Below are positions 20,507-32,604 of a stretch of 64,000 nt of DNA, piece after piece. Position 1 is the first letter of the stretch. Each line of letters begins with the position of its first letter. Under the pieces are notes generated by a model. The model ran no database searches. It saw only the letters and a list, made by a program, of their open reading frames with translations, and was not told the origin of the DNA. Location of the stretch: assembly GCF_008728515.1 (NCBI RefSeq), contig NC_044991.1:38892968-38956967 (forward strand). Reading direction: 5' to 3'. This DNA is from Papio anubis. Its lineage: Eukaryota; Chordata; Mammalia; Primates; Cercopithecidae. Both the position numbers and the translations under genes were made by a program.

Positions 20507-23500
20507 ATGTCTGCTTGGTGTGTTGGAACCCACAAGGAGAAGGCAGAAAGAGTTGATACTGGGGCTTGCAAAAGAGCCCAGCTTACAACAGAAAGAAGTT
20601 TAGACACTGGGGAAGAACAGGCCTGATGCTGTTATTGCTCCCATAAATTCCTCTGAAAGTTGCTATAATGGAACAGAAGCTGGCAGTCAGGGTTCTGTCC
20701 GCCTCGCTGGAAAGCCCTTTACCATTTTGGTAACTCCAGCTCCCAGACTGCTTCCACACCCAGGAACCAGCACCCAGGGCTCCGTTGTGCTGAAGTTCCC
20801 CTCTGTGGGATTCTGCTTGACACCATGCCCTTCTTGACCTCCTGCCTTTTCCTGGTCACACTGTGTGCTCTCTCACCAGTTTTTCCAAGGAGCACTTCCA
20901 ACACGGCTTTCTCAGGAATGCTCATGCCAGGCTCAGTTTCTGGCAACCCAGGCTAACTCAGGAGCCACATAAATGCTGCTTCTTCCACAAACATTCTCTT
21001 GATCATTCCAAAGGAATCCTGCAATAAATTGCTATAGAGATTGGGAATCCAACCATGTGAGTGCAGGCGGGAGGGTGGGCGATGGCAACTTGTTCCCCAC
21101 AGCCCTGAGCTGTGTGGGGATATGGCTTCATATGCTCCTTTAATGTCACAGGGTCCTGAGTGAACCACACACATAACTCCACAGACCGTCAGCTCCTGAG
21201 TGTCTGTTTTTGCTCAGTGGAAAAGCACATTTCCTGTTGAGACTCCAGCATGCCTATGGGGCTTTGCTGCATGGAGACCGGCTGGCTGGTGTTGAGGATG
21301 GATTGATGCTAGACTAGGCTTGCTCTGGGAAATCATCAGTGAGAAGCGGGTGAGGCCAGGAGTAGAGAAGCCGCAGAAACAACCACCCGTGGCCAAAGTT
21401 TCCATTCCCTGTGCCAGCCAAAGGGAGCCGGGGTGTCCCAGAGGCATGTCTGACTCGTCTGCACTGAGAGGCGGCAGGGAGAGCGTCTTCTCAGTGTTTT
21501 CACTGGCTTGAACACGTTCCAGACAGTTCTATGTTCTTCTGTCACATCATTTTTAAAAAAATCTTGCTTTTACCGGAAGCTCAGATCCAAAGAGCCAAAC
21601 AGAATCCACTGTGTGGCTATGTATTGGTGTATTGGAAGGAGGCACAGACTCAGGTGACAACAGAATGCCCAGCCCGAAATCTGGAGTGCTGTGAAGGATG
21701 TGGATATTAGAACCACATGGTATGGAAGAAAATGGCAAGTTGGGTTTGAGAATGGAAAAGATGGTCCTTTTTTGTGACCATTTCCAAATAACAGAAAGGG
21801 AAGTTTTAGAGAAAAGGCAAGAGGTGAAGTGAATGGTCAGGGCAAGATTGGGCACAGCCGAGGGAGTCAAGTCTTGCAAATATTATCCACTCGAAAGGTA
21901 TGGACCACACACATTTTGGCCAGCCTTGCCTTTCCTGGGGGAAGCTGTACTGCCATAAAACGAATGAAATCAGCTCTTTTTATGCTCTCATACTTTAACA
22001 AGCCTGGATGAATAGCTGAGTGGCTACATCCACAGCTGGCGATGCTCTACAGAGTGAGGCGTTCATGTCTGACCAGCTACATTCGCTTATGTATCCACCC
22101 CTTCCCCTACTTTTACAAAACATGTCTACAAGCTGAGAAGGAAAGGGCTGGAAAGGAAAGTGAGTTCTCATAGACAGATGAATGATGTCTCCTTGTAAAG
22201 GTGACAAGAACTTGTACATCCAGCCCAATGTGAAGTACAGGCAGGACAACCACATGACTATGTCTTGTAGATGCTGTTGGTGCCCGCTCAGAAACCCTTT
22301 CTGGGGCTGATGCATCCACCTCCTGATAAAGGCTAAGAGTAACTTCTCCAGAGTTACACTTGGCCGGTGCATGCAACCTCACCCAGAAATGCCTAGAAGA
22401 TTAAGTCCTCACTCCCAGATGGGTGGTAGACACTAGGGTCCAAAGGCCAGCTCCTGCCTCAAGGCAGGACAGCTCTGTGGTGCCATTCACACTCCATGGT
22501 CTCCTGGGATCCGCCTAAGGCTGATCTGCAGCCAAGACCACCCCTTTGCTGCCTCCTTTCCTGCCTGATCCTGTTTCTCTCGCTCCCCTTCTCTGGAGAT
22601 CTCTCCAGCGAGAAATGACTTGCACAAGAATCTCTGTCTCGGGGACCCAAACCGAGACAACCTCTTCAGTTGGCTTTTGTTCTAAGTCTCCAAAGGAATG
22701 GGGCATCCCTTTGAATTGTAAAATGGATCAGAGGTGAATCCTCTAGCCTTTTAGGGATGGCCAGAGCAAGCTTTGCCTCTTAATCCCTGTAAGTCACTGC
22801 AGCCCAGAGCTGGATGACTGGGTCTAGCTCTTTCTGTCCCAAATTCCAGGCTCAGGAAAACCCTAGTCCAGGCTGTGTACCCTGGAAACTGACCTACAGC
22901 ACAGAACCAAATTTGGATTAGACACCAAAAAACAATATGCACCCCCAAACTCCCACCCCAAACATCCTTGCAATCGTTAAGATGGGGTAGTATTTCCTTC
23001 CCCCAAATCTCCCTTGGAAGCTTGAAGAGGGATTCTGGAAGGGTTTTATATTTTAATAAGTTTGTTTCCCAGATGTTTTTATCACTTGGAAGGCAATGAA
23101 TCTGGACAGAACCAAGCATCCTCGTTGAGATGCTCTAAAGATTCGTGTTTGCAAAGTTTCTCTCCACTAATTTTGTAGCTCTGCTAGATGGAGCCAGTTT
23201 ACTGCAAGAGTACTTCTCTGCTGAAGCATTTTCAATTCTGGAGAAAGATTTTGCTCTCCTTTATCACAAGGACTAAAACTGTCTAAAAAGTTTTCCACAG
23301 GCATGATTTATTTGGGTGGGTATGGACTACAGATGGGCAAACCCAGGGTCTAAGTACTCAGATAACACAGACAGCATGTCAGCTGGGGACATGGGGGCCT
23401 GGGGGCCGAGGCTGAGCCTCACAGAGAGATACCCATCAAAAGAAGGATCTCCAGTCACAGACCCTCTCTCCCTCCATGCAGATCTATGCACCCCAGGCCC

Positions 23501-23819
23501 TGGGGAGCTGCCCGGAAAGAGCGTGAGCTATTTTGACTTGGAATGCGGCAAGCTAGGCCAAGGAAGTTGGAGCCAAGAGATACAGTGTCCAGCAAGCACA
23601 CCCGAGAGAGAGCATTTCCCTCCAAACCAGGTCTGTGAGGAGCCAAAGAGGCAAGCAGCATAGTGGACCATCTGCAGCACGACCCTAGAAAGTCTGCCTC
23701 ATTGCAGTGTTTCTGGAGTGTGGAGGGCTGAGTCATTCTCTCAGGGCAGGGGATGAGCGGGCCATTGGCTTGAGAAGTGTTTCCCTGACTTGCCCTTAGC
23801 CTAACTGATCCCCCCAACT
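20507..23819. other. 3.3 kb single-copy DNA
   Basis: The longest stretch without a confidently recognised repeat. Frames of up to 125 codons occur on both strands (for example 21995-22372 and 22751-23119 reverse, 23316-23663 forward) but overlap each other and match no domain. No CpG island. It may contain diverged elements I cannot recognise by eye. Confidence 0.4.
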
Positions 23820-24010
23820 AAGATTCTTACCCTCCAGCTCCAGTGTTCCCATTTTATGATCCATCCTCTTTCCCTAAGAAAGCACCCAGATTCTCTCCTC
23901 TTACCCACCCTCTGACATCCCATAATTGCTTCACATTTTCAAGCTATTCTACCCTTTTATCCTCAGCCTGGTCCTAAGAATGCAGAAAATAGTCAATAAA
24001 AGGTGGTTGA
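23820..24010 (+). repeat. possible L2 3' end
   Basis: Pyrimidine-rich text ending 'gcagaaaatagtcaataaaagg' has L2 3'-end character. Confidence 0.3.
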
Positions 24011-24044
24011 AGAAGCATACATATGATTATTATATAGTACAGTG

Positions 24045-24130
24045 TTAGTACTTGGTTTATTCATTCACTTCATTAAAATTTTGGAGTACTAACTCTATAA
24101 CAGGTGTTGTGTTCATCAGTAAATAAACAG
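24045..24130 (-). repeat. L2 3' end fragment
   Basis: 'tttattcattcacttcattaaaattttggagtactaactctataacaggtgttgtg', 'gtaaataaacagacaatg' is the reverse L2 3' terminus. Confidence 0.45.
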
Positions 24131-25039
24131 ACAATGTTCACCCGGTTTGCTTATCTTTCTTACTCTTTTAAAAATACATCACTGAATTGTGTGGATTTTC
24201 CAAGGTATGCATTCTAGACCAACTTCCAAAGTCTTCAGGCCCTCCCACCGGCTATGTCAGAGATAAGATCTGAGATGGTGACTGCTCATGTGACCAACTC
24301 AAGGGGATGGAAATGACAGTCGTTGAGATAACTGACAAAGAAACGGTCCACACCTGTGACGCTTCCCCATCCAGCTGGTCACCTGGTCGGCTTGTGCCGA
24401 TTCCTGTCACCATGGCAACGAGGCCAGGCCAACCATTTAATTCAGAGAGCTACACGCCGGCCTCACAAGTAACCTCAGGGTCCAGAAATAATTCCATGCC
24501 CAGAGTCAGATATCGGCAGTCAGACATATAAAACATTATTGGAAAGATTAGAAATACCATACTCTGAACTGTTTCTAAACCCCTAGGGCTGTTGAAACCC
24601 CATCGCTATGGCTTGATAGCTCTTAAGGTATGAGAAGTACACACAGGATGCCTGGAAGGTGCTTGGTGTGCTTCCAGGGATGTGTAGATGAGGATAGGCC
24701 ATATGAGAACAAACTTTGTAAATGTTAATAGTTATATAATGATCATTTTAATATTATTATAAAAATATCCATACTTATTTATGATACAATAAAATTAGCT
24801 TTAAAAAGAAATATAGTTTCTGAAAGTGAGTTTAAGGAAAGCATAAAGGAAATAAAAATTCTCCAGGGAGTATGTGGATATGGTGAACATGTAAATATGA
24901 GATGCAGGCAACTAAAGCACCAGATCGCTGGCCTCAGGAGTAAAGGGCTAAAGGTCCACAGTGAGTGGGATCCTACGACAGTATTAACTTCCCAGAATCC
25001 TCTGCTTCTAGGATGGGAAAAATGAATAATTGTAAGAAC
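24131..25039. other. single-copy DNA containing an RFX X-box
   Basis: Apart from the motif at 24406-24419, nothing is recognised. The stretch 24340-24480 is GC-richer and holds CpGs in otherwise AT-rich surroundings. 24680-24780 has a weak MIR-like 3' end. Confidence 0.4.
24406..24419 (+). promoter_or_regulatory. canonical RFX X-box
   Basis: GTCACCATGGCAAC fits GTNRCC-N0-3-RGYAAC at every position with a 2-bp spacer. RFX factors bind this inverted repeat, for example at cilia-gene promoters. A TGACG CRE half-site lies 45 bp upstream (24357-24361). Not inside a recognised repeat. Function not shown. Confidence 0.5.
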
Positions 25040-25285
25040 TCCCACGAACTGAGCAGGTGTGATGGGCTGGACGCTGGTGCCAATGCTATGCAAGCATTGT
25101 CCCAAATGGTCCTTCGAACACACTGGCAGCTAAGTGGAGTTGTCACCATTGTACAGATGTGGAGATTTGATTCAGAAAGGAAAATAATCTGCCCAAGGCC
25201 ACAAAACTCAAGTGGCAGAGACAAATCTAAAACCCAGTTTTCTTGGACTCCAGAGCCCAGGCTTTTAAACACAATGTTGTCCTGA
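25040..25285 (-). repeat. MIR SINE
   Basis: 'tgtcaccattgtacagatgtggagatttgattcagaaagg', 'ctgcccaaggccacaaaactcaagtggcagag', 'ttggactccagagcccaggctttt' is the complete reverse MIR core and head. Confidence 0.7.
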
Positions 25286-26079
25286 CTACTATAAAGCAAG
25301 CATCTGGCCTATAGGATAAAGAAGAATATGCGTGACCTTGTCAAGGCCAGAAGGCACTGAAGTACTTGCAAAGTTTCCTATCAAAAGGTAGAAAACATTC
25401 AGATCTAGTGTGCAGTGAGCAACTTGGTTATCTGCCCACACCACCGGTTTTCACCTGCACCCCGCTTCAGTGTGCCTCCAGTTTGTAACAGCCAGCACCT
25501 GTGCCTTATCTTTGAAGAGGGGTGAAGAGGGGGGCCCTTGAGCACTTCTGGAAGAGCCTGGGCAATAATGACACTGCTGCCCTGCCCAGGTCCCTTAACC
25601 AATCACTGATGGAGGAAGGTGTTTGCAAGCCCAGCTCCCTTGCCCAGTGTTGGGGCATCCTGGAGGGAGAATTCACACTGAGTACCTGTGGGGTTAAGAT
25701 GAAGCCTTGCTGGGCAGGGTTTTGACTGGTGTGATACCCTCAATTTGGTTCCTCCTCTTCCTCTTTCCTCTCCCACTCCTTTACCAGCATGTCCTTAGTG
25801 ATTTGCAGACAAGTCCTCCTCTTGAAAGCACTTTTGGGGAGCCCATCCTCATTGGGAACAGAGGAGGGGCAGGGGTGTCTGACACATGAGCAGGAGGGTA
25901 GAGGAGGTGTGGGGGGTGCCAGAATGTGATGGCAGTGCCACTCAGTGCCTGGGGTGACAGGGCCTGGAAAGGCCTAAGCCAGGGTGACTGGAAGCTCAGG
26001 TCACCTTTGTCCGAGGACAAGGGTTGGTCATTTCTGCCCTGAGGTCATTGTGGTAAGGAGCATGGAAGACAGATGACAC
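25286..26079. other. single-copy DNA
   Basis: No family recognised. G-rich on the forward strand at 25860-25920 with several GG/GGG runs. Confidence 0.4.
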
Positions 26080-26230
26080 TTCTGTTCAGTCAACTCAGGA
26101 ACACAGCAGACAACACAGATAGGTGCTGGGGAACCAAGCATGTCGAAAGAACCATCTTTGAAGAGGTTAATTACAGACTAGACAGCTAACAAGGAAGGAG
26201 GATTCAATGTGCAGGAAACACAATGACCAG
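26080..26230 (-). repeat. L2 fragment
   Basis: 'caggaacacagcagacaacacagataggtgctggggaacc', 'attacagactagacagctaac' resembles the reverse L2 3' region. Confidence 0.4.
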
Positions 26231-28469
26231 GAGGAACCGGAATGAGAAGCATACTCAGAGGACAGGGAGGGGTGCACAGCCCTTCCCCTCTCTGGACAAC
26301 TCCTGTGAGCTCAGGTGAAGGACCTGGGGGAAGAAGGTTGGTGCTGCTATCCCTGGAATCTAAATGCAAGGACGGCAGTGAGGACCCCTCCCCTCCAAGG
26401 AATGAAAGGTGGGAAAGGAGGAAAAGGCAAAGTTGAGTTTTGTGACTGTTCCATATTTTAAAATATGAATAAAGTACTTTCTGCTCACTGAGAAGAAACA
26501 GAAACAATCAGAGATTAGAAAGTGGCAGTGGTACAGATTGCCATGATGGAGGAGCAGGGAGAAAGACCTGTTTGCTGCAAGCCAGTCATTCATTCCATGC
26601 AAGGGCTACAGATGCATATTTTTAAAACCTTCAAGGGATGGCAAAGAGCAAGGATGGGGGATATAAGTCCCCATTTGCCCCCTAGGCAGTTCTCCAGGAT
26701 TTTGTATGTGTGTACCAACAGCACATGAAATCCCACATCCCTCAGGAAGGTGGGTCTGAGGTGTGGAACTACCAAACTGAGGAATGGTGTTCATTTTTAA
26801 CACTAGAGTGTCTTTGGCAAAATCTTCACCCTAACATCCCAGTCTTAATAATAGCTCTCACTGTATCAATTACTGAGTCATAATTATTGTCTTTTAGCAG
26901 ACATCCAGGTCAGGATTTTTCAGTAGTTCAAATACCACTGCACCTAAAGCTGCTATTTAAGGTGGTTAATGATACACATGGTAACTTGGGAGACTCCTGG
27001 GCATCCCTCTCTCCAGAAAGTAACAAAGGAGGCCAGTGGGATTCTTGGGTGCTGACTGCCTCTCTCAGCTTTCTGGATGAAGTGTATGGCAGGAGACATT
27101 TTTCAACTGCCAGATTCCTCATGAGCCTGAGAGAGTTTCTGTTTTGGGAAAGTAAACCAGGAGCCATTTTTTCAATTCCTTAGGGGCCATGCGCTGTGCA
27201 TCGGAGGGATGCTACCCCTGGGCTCAAGATTGGTTTCCATCTCATTGCCATCCAGAGTGAGAGATGGGAGGACATGTGGCCTTGGATCAAAAGGACAATT
27301 TGAATGAACTGGCAACAGTTCTGATGGCCAATCTGGCCAACAACGAGTGACAAGGAAGATCTGTGGGATCCAGGGGAGTATTTGGAAGTTTACAAACATA
27401 GAGACAGGTGAGCAATTCAGGATCCCCCCAACTACATACACAAAGGACACAAACTTTCCACATTCCCAAAGACAGTTTCTATTTCCTCCTATTTCCTCCT
27501 ACCCAGAGCCTCTAAATCTAGTGCTGGATTCAGAAAGAAAATGCGGCAACATTCAACTCCATTATTCAGAACAGTGAAGGACGGCACATTCCAGAGGGAG
27601 AGGCACACACCATATGTTAACATATGGGCCATCAATTTAAAAGGCCACTTAATATACTGTACACTTAGTACTCACTTTTTCCCGAACATATATAATTTGT
27701 CTTTGATGTTCTAAAGACAATTCAGGACCCACAGATCCTCAGGAGGAGCCACTAGGAAGCTCTCAGCAACGGTTAAAATTCTCCTGATCAGCCCCTCTGT
27801 GCCCCCGAATTGTAGTTCCTGGCTGGTCATATACCGGAATGTCCCAAAGGCCCTTGAGCTCATTTGAGAAAGTAAATTGGGAAACAAATCCATAAAAGAG
27901 AGAAATATGAAAATGTTTAGAATAGTGTTTATCAAATTGCAGGCGTTTGGTAAATGTAAATTGTGAACCAAGAACAAATGATTCATCAACTATAAACAAA
28001 GCCGACTTCAAATATATTACTATGATGTTTATATTTCTGAGTCATGTGCTGCTTTAACCTGCAATGTTAATTAAAATAAAATAACACACAATAAAATGAG
28101 ATGCTTGCCATTAAAACCTGTGATCTGAACTCAGGATTCTAAGACATGAAAACCCACATACACTGAGAATATAAAAACCTCATATAGCCAATGAGTCAAT
28201 CATACCTACAAGCGGTTTGAGATAATCCCTGTGATAGAGATTGAGAGTCTAGTAATTCTCCATATTATCATGGGACAAAGCCCTCTTCTCTTGAGAAATT
28301 ATAGGCAGTAGGAGTTTTGAATGTATAGATGGAATTAGGCTAGGTGACTTCCCCAGAAATTCCAAGGGCGGCTTTCCTTTCCTGAGTGCGTTAAAGGAAA
28401 AAAGCAAAGAAGATGTATGCGGGTTTGTGCTCTGTGACTGATCTCAGTAAATACAACTTAAATAATCCA
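26231..28469. other. 2.2 kb single-copy DNA
   Basis: No confident repeat. An 18-bp perfect palindrome lies at 27610-27627. An 11-bp tandem unit ('atttcctccta' x2) occurs near 27482-27503. A reverse frame of 92 codons at 27711-27989 resembles no domain. Confidence 0.4.
27610..27627. repeat. 18-bp perfect palindrome
   Basis: CCATATGTTAACATATGG equals its own reverse complement, with nested NdeI-type CATATG and HpaI-type GTTAAC words. No element boundary is evident beside it. Confidence 0.9.
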
Positions 28470-28816
28470 CAGGTTGAACATCCCTAATCCGAAAATCCCC
28501 AATCCCAACTGCTCCAAAATCTGACTTTGGAGCAGTGACATAATGCCACACTGGTGGGGCTGAGATAGTGAAACTTTTGCTTGCTCATTGTTCGACGTAC
28601 ACTAACTTTATTTCATGCACAAAATTATTAAAATATTGTATAAAATTACCCTCAGGGCCAGTGTATAAGGTGTATATAAAATGTAATTAAATTATGTATT
28701 TAGATTGGGTCCCACCCCCAAGATATCTCATTATGTATACGCAAATATTTCAAAATCAAAAAAAAATCTGAAACACTTCTAGTCCCGTGTATTTCAGATA
28801 AGGGATGCTCAACCTG
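28470..28816. mobile_element. Tigger-type MITE (MER44-like), copy 1
   Basis: Terminal inverted repeats: left 'caggttgaacatccctaatcc', right 'ggatgctcaacctg'. The interior has 'caaaattattaaaatattgtataaaatta', 'gtgtataaggtgtatataaaatg', 'gggtcccacccccaagatatctcattatgtata'. The 347-bp length fits a non-autonomous pogo/Tigger element. The right flank begins TA but the left flank does not, so the TA duplication is eroded. Subfamily uncertain. Confidence 0.8.
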
Positions 28817-29985
28817 TACTTGTGCCCACCGTTAACTAGGTTGAAATGTAATTTGGCCAATTTTCCAACTGAAGCATCTCCTGGTGGTAATAGTAATGGA
28901 GAGTCGAGAGTCCCAGCGTGTTTTATCCCTCTAGAAGGTTGTTAGGCTGGATGGAGGTGGGCTCTCATTCTCATTTCTTTCTAGAAAGCTATTCCTAGAC
29001 CTCGGTCTGAGGGAGAACAGAACCTCACACATAAGGCTCTATAATGAAGCATTGCCCTGATCTTGTTTTGTTTTCCAGTATGAAGGATTCCCATCCTAAC
29101 TTGTCAGTCCAGGTTATGAAGTAGTAAGTCAGGCAGGAGGAGGTGCAATCCTGATGTGCTCAGAGGGCAAGCAGAGCTGGGATGAGAGGGCCAAGTCCCT
29201 GCTCCAAAGCACCTGCCCTCTGGTCTCTGCCTAGCACTGCTGAGAGGACTGAGCACTGCCTGGGGTCCCATGATTACAGCTGCAATAGGGGGAAAATGCC
29301 AGAGTCAGTAACAACAGTCATGCTACCCAGTGCATGCCAATTCTCTTCTTGTTTGGTATGAGAAAGTCTCTCCTGACCAGCCCCATCAGTTTTCTGCAGA
29401 AGGAGGTCCATAAGGGCCTATCTGGGATGTGGTGACATCAACATGCAGAGATGGTCATTGACACATCTTTCAATTTGGCCACACACTGAAGAAGAAAACA
29501 ACTCACATATATTGGTTCATCAGGACAAAACAAACAAAACAAAACTCTGTAGGAATTTTGACAATAAAATGGAAGCAGCAGCTAATCATAAAGAAGCCTC
29601 ATTTTAAGAAGGCTTGGAATAAAGCTTCATGACCTCCAAGTGGCATCAGTATCTTGGGGATCAGCAAATATTTCTAGAATCGGGTAGCTATGGCTTGCTC
29701 TGTAAATTCACTGGGATATTAGCATGGCATACAGATCTTTGTCTTCACCTCAGCTCACAGTGACTGACTAGGTGTAGTGGCTGTGATTGAGTCAAGATGG
29801 AATTTCTTGATATCATCTAGTACTGATATTATTGTGCAATAAGCTGGGATTCAGTTCTTCAGAGAGTTTTGGGTCCACCAAATACATATTAGCTTGGGGA
29901 CCACAGATGTGTCATGTGCCTCCTCTGAACCCTGGTTTCCTACCAAATCAGGCAAAAGGCATTTTGCTATGGAAATCTGCATGGT
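28817..29985. other. single-copy DNA
   Basis: Nothing recognised. Confidence 0.4.
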
Positions 29986-30019
29986 GCTGTTGTTGTTGTT
30001 GTTGTTATTATTATTATTT
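29986..30019. repeat. compound (TTG)n(TTA)n microsatellite
   Basis: About six TTG units pass directly into four or five TTA units. Not associated with a recognisable retroposon tail. Confidence 0.9.
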
Positions 30020-30269
30020 AGAAGCACTGATCTGGTACAGGAAAAGGCAATCAGATTTAGTTAAGGTACAGGGAGGAAAATGGAATAGTAAATATGAAAA
30101 CAATGAAATATGAAGGAAAAAAGAGAATGAAGGTGGTAAGAAAGCAGAGAAGTCTCTTTGTGCTCCTGAAAGGAAACAAAGAGTCCTAATGCATGGGGTC
30201 TCCAGACTCGGAGTCCTTCCTTATCATATTACAGGGCATTTAATTCAATTCAAGAGGCATCAATTTGGC
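30020..30269. other. single-copy DNA
   Basis: Purine-rich, nothing recognised. Confidence 0.35.
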
Positions 30270-30510
30270 ATCTCCTGTGTTCTGAGCACTCAGCTCTATG
30301 GGAGACGCTAAAGAAGGGTCATAAGTGTACAGTTGATGCTCCACGTTCACCTAACAGATCTTCCAAACTCTCCCATGAAGATATGATTATCCCCACTTTA
30401 TAGACAAGCAAACTGAGGTTGAGGACATTTAAATAACTGTGTTCAAGGACTTGGAGCCAGAACTCAGTCCCAGGTTTGATGGGCCCCAGTGTCTGTACCT
30501 CTAGCTGTCC
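30270..30510 (-). repeat. MIR SINE
   Basis: 'gattatccccactttatagacaagcaaactgaggttgagg' and 'ttggagccagaactcagtccc' are reverse MIR. Confidence 0.7.
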
Positions 30511-31014
30511 TCCAGAGAAGCAGGGCTCCATGGCAAACATGGAACTTGACCACGGTTGTGTCCAAGCCCATGGGAGCAGTATCCGATGCATTTAATTCCC
30601 AGGCTTCCTATGCAGTAGCACGTCTTCATTGATTCTGCAGGGCCTGGGCGCCTGGCAGAAGATAAGTGGAATCCACTTCCTTCCACTTCAGCCACAACAT
30701 GAGACATACCTCATCACTTCTTTCCTTAGATACTTATAGTCCCCATGATTAAGCCATTGGGTTGAGGAGGCATACAAGGATAAAACAGGAGACAAGAATA
30801 ACCCTCGTGAAGTGGAGGTCAGTGCTGTTGATGGAGCTGGGTATGCAGACAGGAGATAAATGAGAACCACAAACTTTTGTTCCTGAAGTTGAGCTTGTGG
30901 GTTGGGTGTGGGGCCATGGCCCCCAAATGGTGGGTTGTGACCCTGAGCTGACACTAGTCACATGACAACAGTTATTTTCCTTATTTATCTCACCAGCAGG
31001 CAGATACTTTCTTT
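30511..31014. other. single-copy DNA
   Basis: Nothing recognised. Confidence 0.4.
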
Positions 31015-31260
31015 TGGAAATTTTCGTTTACTTTTTAAATACATACATTCAATAAAATTCACCACTTTTGGTTTACAGTTCTAGCAGTTTTGACAAAGGC
31101 TTTCATTTCTTCATTCAACCACCATCACCATCAAGATACAGAGCAGTTCCATCACCCCCTAATTCTCTGGTAGTCAACTCCTAATCCTTGGCAAACACTG
31201 ATCAGTTTTTCTGTTCTTACAATTTAGGAACAGAATTTACTATGGTAATACTTATTTCCA
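31015..31260 (-). repeat. L1M LINE 3' region
   Basis: 'aatacatacattcaataaaattcaccacttttggtttacagttctagcagttttgac', 'caaccaccatcaccatcaag', 'ggcaaacactgatcag' follow the reverse-strand L1ME-type 3' untranslated region. Confidence 0.6.
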
Positions 31261-31859
31261 GTCTTTACAAATTCTGCTTCCCTACTTAGTGCCATGGACT
31301 AGAAGGGATACTCTTCTCCCCTGGGTCGGCAAGGACTTGCTAAGCCTAGGGATGTGGTGGGGGCATGCATGGTGGTGAGTGAGCCTGAGGCAGGGCTGTG
31401 AGATGGAGCTGCAACTCCCTCCACCTACCCTCCAGCTCACTTACATCCCACACCCCTACACTGCAGCAGACCCTGCACTCGCCTACACCAGAGCCCCTGC
31501 AGGTAAAGTGCCCACTGATGGCCTCCTCCAAAACCCTCAATGGACCACCACCTAGCCTAACCCCAGAAATGGAAGGCAGTCAGGTTTTCAGGACAACAGA
31601 ATGATAGACAACGGGTAATTCTTCCCGCTGCCTAGAGGGGGATCTCTTTCTCCCATGGGGCGGCACTTTCTTTCTGCTGAGATTCTAGCAATGTGAGTTA
31701 GATCCTTGGAGTAGGTGGGCTTTGGGAGTGGGTGAATCTTGGTGGTTTGGTCCTTAGGAGCTGTGGATCAGAGGCCTTGCAAGGAGCTGTGAGGTCAGCA
31801 TGACTGGGACCTTCATCATCACGGCCAACTCTAAAGAAGTGTACATATGTTTGAATAAA
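31261..31859. other. single-copy DNA
   Basis: Nothing recognised. The opposed frames at 31346-31540 and 31398-31604 overlap each other. Confidence 0.4.
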
Positions 31860-32600
31860 TATATTACATATGCATGTGTTTATTACAAATAAGTAACACA
31901 TGCTTTCAAAAAGTAGCCATCAAAGGGATAAGAAGGAATGAAGTCCCCAGTCGCTCAACTCCTGGCCCAGATACAACCAGTATACTCAGTCTCTCGAGGC
32001 CCTAGCAGGTGTTTTCCTATGAGAATTGTGCACTTAGGCATAAATACAGCCTCCTTTGTTTTTACACAAATGGTAGCTAATTACACACAATGGTATGTAT
32101 ACTGCAATTTTCACTTAACATGTCTTGGAAATCTTTCTATGTGGACTCATCAGCCCAGCTGCCTCATTCACTGACTGGATGTCAAGGAATGACTCCCTTA
32201 CCCGGGGCCCCGTGACAGACATCAAGGCCGCTGCCAGGGTTGGCAAACTGGGCTGCAGCATCATCCTATGCACACTTCTTTGTGTATCTGGACAAGAATA
32301 TTTAGAAGATAAATTCCTAGAAGGGAAATTGATGGGTAAAAGTGCTGCACATTTAAAAAAATTTTGACAGAAATAAAATACTATCCAAAGGGCTTATACC
32401 AATTTCACACCCACCAGTCATGCATGAGAGTGAGTGCCTGAGTCCCATGCTATTGCCAACACAATTAATTATGTAACTTTTTGATCCTCTGCCACTATGG
32501 CCCAAGAAAAATGCTGTCCACGGTAGCTCTAATTTGCACTTTTGCTTATAACAGAGGAGACTGAGGATCTTTCAGTCTCCTGAAAAAAATACATACCTAT
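31860..32600 (-). repeat. L1M LINE fragment
   Basis: 'caattttcacttaacatgtcttggaaatctttctatg', 'gaatatttagaagataaattcctagaagggaaattgatgggtaaaag', 'ttataccaatttcacacccaccagtcatgcatgagagtg', 'attgccaacaca' follow the reverse L1ME 3' region. A non-matching stretch of about 90 bp lies at 32170-32265. Confidence 0.6.
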
Positions 32601-32604
32601 TTTT

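Noticed and set aside
22118..22140. p53 response element candidate (AAACATGTCT)
   Set aside because: Only one half-site is good; the adjacent 10 bp do not fit.
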